Shown here piece by piece: positions 1 through 6,345 of a DNA stretch of 13,380 nucleotides. The position numbers and the translations under genes are program-made. Source of the stretch: DASSFZ01 sp036514635 (GTDB lineage Bacteria > Chloroflexota > Anaerolineae > Fen-1058); assembly GCA_036514635.1 (NCBI GenBank), contig DATBWU010000039.1:1-13380 (forward strand). The letters run 5' to 3'. Each line of letters opens with the position of its first letter. Position 1 is the stretch's first letter. The notes beneath the pieces were generated by a model. That model saw nothing but the letters and a program-made list of their open reading frames with translations, did no database searches and was not told where the DNA came from.

Positions 1-89
1 CCGGCCAACAGTCTAGCGGTGAGGCTGTCGCACTTGGCCTGCGTCGGCGCGTGGCGCAACACGGTGGCGGCTTATCTCGACCGTTGGGC
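1..89 (+). repeat. attC-like direct repeat, copy 1 (3' half in view)
   Basis: This 89-bp segment aligns without gaps to 877-965; I count 17 mismatches. It ends in GTTGGGC (83-89), which fits the integron attC R' core GTTRRRY. The core is preceded by a GGCGGCTTA segment, as in the inner box of attC sites. If it is an attC site, its 5' half lies before the window. It precedes vapBC in the orientation expected of the preceding cassette's recombination site. No integron integrase is visible, so the site type is inferred. Confidence 0.6.
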
Positions 90-185
90 AGGCTTCCTTC
101 GATCCAGAGGGCCAGTTCCAACTCAACTTGAAACTGCGGTAGAATGTAGCCACGTTTTACCAATCGCCTATCGATGGGAGTTAGC

Positions 186-392
186 ATGGAAATCGTGACG
201 GTTTCGCCCAAGTTCCAAGTCGTCATCCCGCGTGCCGTGCGTGAATCGCTGGGCATCAAGCCCGGTCATAAAGTCCAAGTCTTCCTTTATAACAATCGTA
301 TCGAACTGGTGCCAGTAAGGCCCATCAGAAAAGCACGCGGGTTTCTTAAAGGCATTGATACGACCCTTCAGCGCGAGAACGATCGCGTATGA
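186..392 (+). CDS. vapB: VapB-type antitoxin, AbrB/SpoVT swapped-hairpin DNA-binding protein
   Basis: A 68-residue protein whose N-terminal 45 residues match the AbrB/MazE fold: an early V-SPKFQVVIP strand, then RAVRESLGIKPG and a hydrophobic strand. Family members dimerise, bind their own operator and neutralise the partner toxin through the C-terminal tail, here residues 46-68 (charged). I chose the ATG at 186 over the in-frame ATG at 174 because GGAG at 177-180 sits 5 nt before it. The stop codon overlaps the vapC start as ATGA, which implies translational coupling. A TAGAAT hexamer near 140 could be a -10, but no good -35 accompanies it. The pair probably represses its own promoter, as VapBC systems generally do. 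Family assignment is secure; the cognate toxin is inferred from adjacency. Confidence 0.88.
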   Translation: MEIVTVSPKFQVVIPRAVRESLGIKPGHKVQVFLYNNRIELVPVRPIRKARGFLKGIDTTLQRENDRV

Positions 393-763
393 ACGTCGTC
401 GATTCATCGGGCTGGCTCGAATACTTCGCCGATGGGCCCAATGCCAGCTTCTTCGCGCCCGCCGTCGAAGCCATTGCTGAGTTGGTTGTTCCGTCGATCA
501 GTATCTACGAAGTGTTCAAGCGCGTTCATCAACAAAAAGGTGAGGATGACGCACTTCGTGCCGTGACGATCATGATGCAGGCCCTGATTGTGGACTTGGA
601 CACATCGCTCGCCCTGGGTGCCGCCAAGATTTCGATAGACTTGAAGTTGCCCATGGCCGACAGCATCATCCTGGCAACGGCCCGCGCATTCGAGGCAACG
701 CTCTGGACGCAAGATGATCACTTCAAGGGCATCGCAGACGTGGAGTACGTTGCGAAGAAGTAA
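389..763 (+). CDS. vapC: VapC-type PIN-domain ribonuclease toxin
   Basis: A 124-residue PIN-domain protein. All four acidic positions expected of an active PIN nuclease are visible: D5 (VVDSSGWLEY), E41 (SIYEVFK), D91 (PMADSIIL) and D109 (TQDDHF). VapC toxins are Mg2+-dependent endoribonucleases that cut tRNA or rRNA when the labile antitoxin is lost. The start codon overlaps the antitoxin stop by 4 bp (ATGA). Its length is normal for the family, so the toxin looks intact. The pair sits between two attC-like repeats; toxin-antitoxin modules are common as stabilising cassettes in such arrays. The RNA target cannot be read from the sequence. Confidence 0.9.
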   Translation: MNVVDSSGWLEYFADGPNASFFAPAVEAIAELVVPSISIYEVFKRVHQQKGEDDALRAVTIMMQALIVDLDTSLALGAAKISIDLKLPMADSIILATARAFEATLWTQDDHFKGIADVEYVAKK

Positions 764-775
764 TCGGAGACGTCT

Positions 776-965
776 GCCCAACAAGTCGCTGAAGCCGACC
801 GACGACCGCGCCGCGATTCAGACGTTCAGGTGGGCGAGGTAGAATCGCCGTGAAGTATTGTTCGCATCAGTCGTGTCCGGCCAACGGTGTAGCAGTGAGG
901 CTAACACGTTTGGCCTGCGTCGGCGCGTGGTGCAACACGTCGGCGGCTTAGCTCAGTCGTTAGCC
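776..965 (+). other. putative attC-like integron recombination site, copy 2
   Basis: The segment starts with GCCCAAC (776-782, fits RYYYAAC) and ends with GTTAGCC (959-965, one mismatch to GTTRRRY). Inside these, 792-803 (AAGCCG, bulged A, CCGAC) pairs with 939-949 (GTCGG, CGGCTT) to give an 11-bp helix with one extrahelical base, a hallmark of folded attC. Its 3' 89 bp are the direct repeat shared with 1-89. Within that, GGCCAA (879-884) can pair with TTGGCC (at about 909-915). At 190 bp it is longer than most known attC sites, and the 3' core is imperfect. It may be a divergent attC or a different structured repeat. Confidence 0.55.
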
Positions 966-1008
966 CGCCTCATCCTACAGCGTGGCTCAAGTACAACAGG
1001 AGATTTCT

Positions 1009-1944
1009 ATGGCAGACCATTTTGACGCCGTGTCAGACCCACGCCACGACATTACGGACCTCTATATCTTTCAAAAGCCCGGCGATCCCGCCAAGTCGAT
1101 TCTGATCCTGAACGTGAACCCGGCTGCACCCACTCTGGCGACCACGTTTGACCCGGCGGCGAGCTACGAGTTCAAGATTGACACGAACGCCGATGCCGAG
1201 GCCGAGATCGCCTTTCACGTATTGTTCACCTCGTCCGGCGATGGACAGCAGGCCGCGACCGTGTACCGAGCCATCGGCGAGGCCGCCCAAGACAATGGTC
1301 CCATCGGCGAAGTCATCCTCCACCATGCGCCTGTGTCCTTTGATCGCGAGACGCGGATCACAACCGAAGGCGTGTATCGGTTCTATGCCGGTCTTCGGAG
1401 CGACCCCTTTTTCGTCGAGCCGGAGGGTTTTGCGAATAACCTTCAATTTACCGGCCAGGATGTCAATCTGGACAAGAATGTCTTTGGCGTTGTATTGGAA
1501 GCCCCCAATAGCGCGCTGGGTTCTAACCCGTCAATTGGAATCTGGGCGCGGACCATGGCACCCTTACATGGCACGCTCCACCAAATGGACGAGATGGCCC
1601 GTGGAGCCAACTTCTTCAATCAGACAGAGGAAGACAAGCACAGGTTCAACGGCACGCCGCCAAGCCAGCAACGGACGATCTTCCTTGCGAAGTTTGAGGC
1701 TGTCTTCCGGGGATTGGGCTACCGTGCGGCCGAAGCGAGCAGGCTGGCCCTGGAGTATGTTCCCAGTATCCTGCACTATGATTACACGAGTGCGGCAGGC
1801 TACCCCAATGGCCGAAAGCTGGCGGATGACATCGTGGATGAGGTAGTGAGCCTGATGAGCCAAGGACGGATCACCACGGATCGGGTAGAGCCGCACACCG
1901 ACTATCTGACAGACTTCCCGTATTTAGGGCCGCCGCATGAGTGA
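1009..1944 (+). CDS. DUF4331 family protein
   Basis: A 311-residue protein resembling the DUF4331 family: an early SMADHFDAVSDPRHDITDLYIFQKPGDP block, a LILNVNPAAP strand soon after, and a FKIDTNADAEAEIAF segment. The biochemical function of the family is not established. I prefer the ATG at 1009 over the GTG at 982 because AGGAG (998-1002) lies 6 nt upstream. No convincing signal peptide or transmembrane segment is seen with this start, although some relatives are reported as exported. It lies directly downstream of the attC-like repeat, so it could be a cassette gene, but I find no matching repeat after its stop. Family call fairly sure; role unknown. Confidence 0.8.
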   Translation: MADHFDAVSDPRHDITDLYIFQKPGDPAKSILILNVNPAAPTLATTFDPAASYEFKIDTNADAEAEIAFHVLFTSSGDGQQAATVYRAIGEAAQDNGPIGEVILHHAPVSFDRETRITTEGVYRFYAGLRSDPFFVEPEGFANNLQFTGQDVNLDKNVFGVVLEAPNSALGSNPSIGIWARTMAPLHGTLHQMDEMARGANFFNQTEEDKHRFNGTPPSQQRTIFLAKFEAVFRGLGYRAAEASRLALEYVPSILHYDYTSAAGYPNGRKLADDIVDEVVSLMSQGRITTDRVEPHTDYLTDFPYLGPPHE

Positions 1945-2113
1945 TAGATGTGACCAGGCACATCGAAACAGGCGGGGCATCTGGCGGGCTAACCAGCGCA
2001 TCCTAAGAAACTGATCGAGGAGTCGGTCTGGAAGAGGGCAGATTCGTAATCTCCGGATGACGCGTATTTGATGCGCGAAGCGATCGAGCAGGGTTGCGAG
2101 CAGGTTGATACCA
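1945..2113. other. intergenic stretch without recognised gene
   Basis: This 169-bp gap lies between the DUF4331 stop and the broken vapC. I looked for an antitoxin gene that would normally precede vapC. No reading frame resembles AbrB, RHH or Phd antitoxins, so the second toxin appears to have lost its partner. No third copy of the 89-bp repeat is present. The trinucleotide run GGCTAAC near 1988 is too little to call an attC end. Confidence 0.4.
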
Positions 2114-2575
2114 ATGAGTGGTAGATTCCTGCTGGATACCAACGTCGTCATTGCCTTGCTCGAAGGCGAGGCTGTTGTCAAAGATCAGTTCGCACAAGCC
2201 GAGGAGGTCTTCGTCTCCAGCATTGCGCTGGGTGAACTGTATTTTGGCGCAGGGAAATCGGGGCGACCTCAAACGAACCGGGCTCGGGTCGATGAGTTTG
2301 CGACGGATAACGTTGTGCTCGGCTGTGATACTGATACTGCCCGACGGTATGGCGAAGTGAAGAACGCCTTGCGACTCAAGGGGCGTCCCGTACCAGAAAA
2401 GTGTACTGCAACACTTCCCGATCATTCAGTTTCAGCGTATCATTCGACATGGGCTTGCCCTCCAGAGATTGTTGGCGCGTACCTCCAAATCTTACAGGAT
2501 TTGGGCGAGCCCGTCTGTTTTTCACACCGTCCGGCACTGGACGAGTGCAAAATTGGATCTACTGAGTCTTCCTGA
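2114..2575 (+). pseudogene. broken VapC-type PIN-domain toxin with replaced 3' end
   Basis: Residues 1 to about 95 from the ATG at 2114 form a clear PIN domain of the VapC4/FitB-like type: an FLLDTNVVIALLEG start (first Asp), SSIALGELYFGA (Glu), and a CDTDTARRYGEVKNALRLKGRPVPE segment. In intact relatives the latter is followed by an N-D-W-I-A-A stretch carrying the third and fourth acidic residues. Homology stops at about 2398, just after PVPE. The remaining 57 or so codons to the TGA at 2573-2575 resemble nothing in the family. The toxin therefore lacks half its active site and should be inactive. No antitoxin precedes it. The break is followed within 180 bp by a group II intron 3' end, so a mobile-element event is the likely cause. 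Confidence 0.75.
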
Positions 2576-2576
2576 A

Positions 2577-2648
2577 GAGCCCGGTGCGGGAATTCCGCAC
2601 GCCGGGATCCGTGCGGGGGCGGTCGGGTAACTGGCCGCCCACCGCGAC
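2577..2648 (+). mobile_element. group II intron 3' end (domains V and VI), remnant
   Basis: Positions 2577-2609 fold as domain V: GAGC start with the AGC catalytic triad, CCCGG paired to CCGGG, a two-base CG bulge on the 3' strand, and TGCGG paired to CCGCA around a small loop. Positions 2610-2648 fold as domain VI: GGGCGGTC near 2617 pairs with GGCCGCCC (2633-2640). An A at 2641 is unpaired and lies 8 nt from the end. The element would end in AC at 2647-2648, matching the AY 3' rule. One domain V base pair is lost (ATC rather than TTC at 2607-2609). No reverse transcriptase or 5' domains are recognisable upstream. This is a deleted relic, not a working intron. Confidence 0.7.
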
Positions 2649-2711
2649 GGCGAGCAGCACAACTTCAGCGCTCCACGGCCGCTATCCCCATTTCGCTATC
2701 GGCGGCACGTG

Positions 2712-2720
2712 TGTTACAAT
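2712..2720 (+). promoter_or_regulatory. extended -10 promoter for the RRM gene
   Basis: A TGT-TACAAT sequence gives an extended -10 (TG one base before the hexamer; hexamer 5 of 6). The -35 region 17 nt upstream is weak (TTCGCT). Transcription from about 2727 would leave an 80-nt untranslated leader before the ATG at 2809. I see no strong hairpin in that leader. Confidence 0.5.
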
Positions 2721-2808
2721 CATACCACTTGTCCGGACTCTGACGTAGGCCCGCTTCACCTCCGTCGCACAGCCAGACGAGCAATCCACCTACTCAGATT
2801 GGAGAACA

Positions 2809-3135
2809 ATGGAAGTCAAACTGTATGTCGGTAACCTGTCGTACACCACGACGGAGGATGACCTGCGCACCTTGTTCGCGCAGGCCGGCTCGGTCAAGTC
2901 CGTGGCCCTCATCAAAGACCGCGACACCGGTCGCTCCAAGGGCTTCGCCTTCGTGGAGATGGAGACCCAGGCCGAGGCCCAGAAAGCCATCAGCCAGTTC
3001 AACGGCTCGCAGTTGCACGACCGGGCGCTCACGGTCAACTTGGCTCGTCCGCGCGAGGAGCGCGGGAGCGGTGGGTTTGGGGACCGGTCAGGCGGTCGCT
3101 CGCGAGACAAGGGGGGTCGCCGCCGCTCGTGGTGA
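2809..3135 (+). CDS. RRM-domain RNA-binding protein
   Basis: A 108-residue protein with one RNA recognition motif at about residues 3-80. RNP2 is LYVGNLSY (residues 5-12) and RNP1 is RSKGFAFVEM near residues 43-52, including the aromatic residues that stack on RNA bases. The last 25 residues form a Gly/Arg/Ser-rich tail, as in the cold-responsive Rbp proteins of cyanobacteria and Chloroflexota. Such proteins are small cytoplasmic RNA chaperones; the RNA partner here is unknown. GGAGA at 2801-2805 is the ribosome binding site. It has its own promoter and is flanked by mobile-element debris, so it seems to be a single-gene unit. Confidence 0.92.
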   Translation: MEVKLYVGNLSYTTTEDDLRTLFAQAGSVKSVALIKDRDTGRSKGFAFVEMETQAEAQKAISQFNGSQLHDRALTVNLARPREERGSGGFGDRSGGRSRDKGGRRRSW

Positions 3136-3264
3136 TCATCACGTAATCCCGTAGTGAACGCTGGACGGGCAAGTGATGGTCGGAGCCGGTTGTCCTCTAC
3201 CCGCCCAACATCTATGAAAACGCGGCGGATGTCAAGATCGTAATCGTCGTCGCCGTTGGGCTGT

Positions 3265-3354
3265 GGGCAGTGCGGGCAACGCGCAGCGTTGTCCAAGGCT
3301 TGCGAGAGCAAGCCGGCACTGTCCACAGCGCCAGGCGTTGAACGCCGGCACTTT
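3265..3354. repeat. cluster of tandem hairpin repeat units
   Basis: Two related units lie head to tail: 3291-3320 and 3321-3352. Each begins GTCCA and ends GCCGGCACT, with a hairpin between (GGCTTGC-GAGA-GCAAGCC at 3297-3314; GGCGT-TGA-ACGCC at 3334-3346). Directly upstream, AACGC-GC-AGCGTT-like sequence near 3278-3291 forms a third small hairpin. The stems differ in sequence while the ends are conserved, as in modular REP-like elements. The cluster fills most of the space between the RRM gene and the transposase relic. No U-tract follows, so it is not a typical terminator. Confidence 0.5.
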
Positions 3355-3437
3355 ACAACTTAGGTGACGCAGCCTCAGCTCGACCGGCTTCACCGGAAAC
3401 ATCTATGCGCCGTCGGAGCGGCAAGAGCAAGGTTCAA

Positions 3438-3664
3438 CAGCGCATACTTGGTCAACGTCGCCTGGATGCGGTTCTTCAGTGCTGCGCGCATCTGGCTCAA
3501 CGCCATCCGCGTGCGCGGCAGTTCGCGCTCGTCGCGCACCTCGCCGGGCGCAATCCACACCACGGGCAGTTTGCCCAGGTGCAAAGGGCTACAGGTGTGC
3601 CGGCTGGAAACTGGGGCACAAACTCGCAGATCGCTCCCCGCTCATGGGGCACCCGCAGACCATC
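3438..3664 (-). pseudogene. IS110-family transposase relic
   Basis: Two minus-strand fragments in different frames resemble the N-terminal DEDD half of IS110-family transposases. Fragment A (3664 to 3584) reads DGLRVPHERGAICEFV followed by PAGTPVAL. Fragment B (about 3575 to 3438) reads KLPVVWIAPGEVRDERELPR and then a segment ending ALKNRIQATLTKYAL. In complete members some 55-60 residues separate these blocks, so the relic has an internal deletion plus a frameshift. The start, the RuvC-like third and fourth acidic positions and the C-terminal Tnp20 domain are missing. Fragment A starts right at the stop codon of the YqeB-like gene. The relic cannot be functional. Confidence 0.72.
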
Positions 3665-4454
3665 AGACCAGGTGCAGCACCGCTTCCAGCACGCCACCCC
3701 CAACCGCCCACGACTTGTCCGACACTGTGAAACAGTGCGACACGCCCCCGCGTGGATCGACATCAGCGATTTTCATGCCCGCTCTGACCGACAAGCCATC
3801 GCGCAGGATGCCGCGCAGCACGCCGTCGATCTGTGACGTGATCGGCGCATCCCCTACCCGGCCGACGACCTCGCCCGCGTTCACCCGATCTCCGATCTTC
3901 TTCACCGTCTGAAACGTGCCCGCGCTCGGGGCATACAGTGCGCGCCGGGTATCCTGTCCGCCGATGACGCCCGGCACGCCGGTATCGGCCTCGGCCGATC
4001 CGGAATAGTAGACGCGGCCCAGGTTGTGGCCGCGATTCGTCTCGACGACGGCGTGGCAATCGACGCCGACGGTGAAGCCCGGCCCCAACGCCACGACGAT
4101 CGGCGCATCGGTGATGCGCGTGCCCGCGTTGCGCTTCGCTATGATCGCATCGATCAGCGCATCGGGTTGAAGTCGTTTCAGGATGGCTTTATCAGGATCG
4201 ACGACGACCGGGATTTCGCCGCGCAGCCAGATCGGGCCTAGATCGGCATCAAGCGGCATCAAACGCGCCGTCGTGTTTTCGACGGTAATCGATCCATCGC
4301 ACACTGCCGTTGCGAAGGCGACGGCCAGCCGGATCGCCGTCGGCTGAGGCGCTTCGAGGACGACGATCCGAAATCCAGCGCGATGCAGGCGCAGCGCCAC
4401 GCCCGTGCCCAGATCACCGCCACCTCGAATCACGATCTGTAACTGATCAGCCAT
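3663..4454 (-). CDS. yqeB: YqeB/EF2563-type selenium-dependent molybdenum hydroxylase accessory protein
   Basis: A 263-residue protein with an N-terminal nucleotide-binding-like loop, VIRGGGDLGTGVALRLHRAG (residues 8-27), and the spacing typical of the YqeB/EF2563 family. Members of this family occur with selenium-dependent molybdenum hydroxylases and are thought to act in maturing their cofactor; the exact reaction is not proven. The C-terminal half contains a lipoyl/biotinyl-like hammerhead (YAPSAGTFQTVKKIGDRVNAG) around residues 185-205. I chose the ATG at 4454 rather than an earlier in-frame start at 4481: GGAG lies about 10 nt upstream and homology begins there. It overlaps the end of the MFS gene by 8 bp. 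No selenium or molybdenum hydroxylase genes are present in the window, which is unusual for this family. Confidence 0.82.
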   Translation of the reverse strand: MADQLQIVIRGGGDLGTGVALRLHRAGFRIVVLEAPQPTAIRLAVAFATAVCDGSITVENTTARLMPLDADLGPIWLRGEIPVVVDPDKAILKRLQPDALIDAIIAKRNAGTRITDAPIVVALGPGFTVGVDCHAVVETNRGHNLGRVYYSGSAEADTGVPGVIGGQDTRRALYAPSAGTFQTVKKIGDRVNAGEVVGRVGDAPITSQIDGVLRGILRDGLSVRAGMKIADVDPRGGVSHCFTVSDKSWAVGGGVLEAVLHLV

Positions 4455-5757
4455 CCGCGACAGGCTCCACGACACGATCACGCGGCTCGCGCATCTTGTA
4501 GAACGCCAGCAAGCCCAACAGCGTGCACGCGAGCGAAAAGGCGAATACGCCGGGCAGGCCGATCCAATCGGCCAGCGCGCCGCCCAGCGCTGTGCTCATC
4601 AAGGCGATACCCAGCACGGTGTTGGTCAGGCCGATGTAGATGGCCCGATCGCGCGGCGGCGCGAAATCGAGCAGCAAGTTCATAGCGCCGACGCCCACGC
4701 CCGATTCGAACAGCCCCCACAACACAAATACTAACACATAAACATACGCCCACTGCGTGTGCGGCACCGAGGTCGTGCTCAACATGGGCTTTATTGTCAG
4801 CGCGACGATGGGGATCAAGGCTCCGAATGCCAACGTGAGCAGGATCACCAACCGGTTGCCACGCCGATCGCTGAGCCTGGCCCACAGTGGGTTGGCGACC
4901 AGAAACGAGATCGTCTGCGCGGCGAGGAACACGCTGATGATCCGATCGTCCGCGCCGAGTTCGCGCGTCGCATAAGGCCCATAGAATGGCGCGGCCGTGT
5001 AACTCAACATCAGCAGCACGCGGCCCAGGAGCAGCAAGCGAAAATTACGATCGCCGCGCGGCAGGCGCGCGGCGCGACGCACGTGTTGGCCGAGTGTGCT
5101 CGGCTCCTCGCGGATCTCACCCGGCGGCTCGCGAATGGCGCCGAAGGCAAACATGCCGATCGACGCTGCACCCCATGAGATCAGGAACAGCAGGCCAATG
5201 GCCGTGAAGTACGACAGTCCCAGCGCTCCACCGAGCGCGATGTCGATCAGCACACTGGCCACCAGGCCCAGCAGGCTCCCAAAGAACAACCGGGCCGCAA
5301 AAAACGATCCGCGCCGCCGGCTAGGGATCGTCTTCGCGACCACGTCCATGAAGGGCAGGCCGGACACGCCCGAGGCGAGGCCGTTGATGGAGTACAGTGC
5401 ATAGAACATCAGCAGCAGCGCCATCGGATTGCTGTCGCGAAAGGTCAGGATCGCCACGGCCATGCCCAGCCACGCAGCGGAGCGCACGACCATCACCACG
5501 CGGTAGATCGGCAACATACGCTCGCGATATTGCAGATACGATGAGACGAAGAGCTGCGGCAGGAACCAGCCCGCATCGCGCAGCGGTACGACCAGGCCGA
5601 TCAGGAAGTTCGATGTGGTCAGCTTGCCGATGAAGTTCGTCAAAACCAGGTTGGCCGCAATCAGCGATTCGGCGAAGAGAAATGCCGCGCCGTTGAAGAC
5701 ACCCAAAAAGAAACTCCGGCGCGTGTCGGGAGGTATGTCATTCGTGTGGGTTGACAT
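4447..5757 (-). CDS. major facilitator superfamily transporter
   Basis: A 436-residue polytopic membrane protein with about 12 hydrophobic segments, a normal MFS length. The loop between segments 2 and 3 carries YLQYRERMLPIYR. A central cytoplasmic loop (around residues 215-240) is rich in charge. In the second half, LSDRRGNRLVI is a good match to the repeated MFS loop signature. The substrate cannot be told. No clear Shine-Dalgarno precedes the ATG at 5757, suggesting coupling to upstream translation 45 bp away. The gene sits between the RNase H-like gene and yqeB on one probable transcript. It could export a metabolite linked to the hydrolase, but that is speculation. Confidence 0.85.
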   Translation of the reverse strand: MSTHTNDIPPDTRRSFFLGVFNGAAFLFAESLIAANLVLTNFIGKLTTSNFLIGLVVPLRDAGWFLPQLFVSSYLQYRERMLPIYRVVMVVRSAAWLGMAVAILTFRDSNPMALLLMFYALYSINGLASGVSGLPFMDVVAKTIPSRRRGSFFAARLFFGSLLGLVASVLIDIALGGALGLSYFTAIGLLFLISWGAASIGMFAFGAIREPPGEIREEPSTLGQHVRRAARLPRGDRNFRLLLLGRVLLMLSYTAAPFYGPYATRELGADDRIISVFLAAQTISFLVANPLWARLSDRRGNRLVILLTLAFGALIPIVALTIKPMLSTTSVPHTQWAYVYVLVFVLWGLFESGVGVGAMNLLLDFAPPRDRAIYIGLTNTVLGIALMSTALGGALADWIGLPGVFAFSLACTLLGLLAFYKMREPRDRVVEPVADG

Positions 5758-5802
5758 GCGGGAATAATGTAAGGAGGATAGAGCGCCTTACGCGGCACGC
5801 TC

Positions 5803-6345
5803 TTAATGTCCGAGGAGCCTGACCGTCTCGGATCGCGGTTGAAGCGCCAATCGATTAGCCTTGAAACGGCGGAGTGATCGGCGTGCCGAGTCGCGCAACA
5901 TCCGCATCCGATCGTCTTTCGCCTTCCACTCGCCCGATACCTGATTCAGCACCAGCGCGCTGTCACCGCGCACCTCGATGCTGAATGCTTCCGGCAGAGT
6001 CGAGGCGCGCTCGATGCGGCCCATCACGTCGTCCAGCGCGTGCAGCAGCGTGGCGTACTCGGCCTCGTTGTTGGTCATGTCATCCCCGAACGTTACGCGC
6101 TTCACTTCGCCGTTGATGGCATACGACCCGTAGCCACGGCCCGGGTTGCCTTCGCTGCCCCCGTCGAAGACGACGGCGTAATCGGCCGTGCCGGTCAGTG
6201 TATTCGGGCTGAATTCGCCGAGCAAGGCGGGCTGAGTCGGGCGTGGCGAGAGAAAGATCCCCAGCCGTGAGAACAATTCGCGTCGCTCCTCTTGCGACAG
6301 CGACGCGATGGCTTCCAACACTTGATCGACTCTTGAGGCAGACAT
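5803..6345 (-). CDS. RNase H-like (RNase HI family) protein
   Basis: A 180-residue protein. Residues 55-175 form an RNase H fold: VVFDGGSEGNPG (D61), MTNNEAEY (E96) and VRGDSALVLNQVSGEWKAKD (D128) supply three of the four metal-binding residues. The expected fourth Asp near the C-terminus is not visible; the chain ends in ETVRLLGH. Residues 6-32 form a short helical extension, LEAIASLSQEERRELFSRLG. RNase HI enzymes cut RNA in RNA-DNA hybrids. Relatives of this shorter type (reverse transcriptase-like family) are often of unknown function. Its ATG overlaps the stop of the upstream hydrolase by 1 bp (TAATG), so the two are translationally coupled. Confidence 0.83.
   Translation of the reverse strand: MSASRVDQVLEAIASLSQEERRELFSRLGIFLSPRPTQPALLGEFSPNTLTGTADYAVVFDGGSEGNPGRGYGSYAINGEVKRVTFGDDMTNNEAEYATLLHALDDVMGRIERASTLPEAFSIEVRGDSALVLNQVSGEWKAKDDRMRMLRDSARRSLRRFKANRLALQPRSETVRLLGH

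Noticed and set aside
1945..2113. Third attC-like site after the DUF4331 gene
   Set aside because: Only short matches such as GGCTAAC; no 89-bp repeat or paired boxes.
2790..3326. 178-residue minus-strand ORF over the RRM gene
   Set aside because: Mostly antisense to the RRM gene; the rest covers hairpin repeats. No domain seen.
5771..5777. Plus-strand AAGGAGG as a ribosome binding site
   Set aside because: No start codon follows at a usable distance and no plus-strand gene is present; it lies in the gap between two minus-strand genes.
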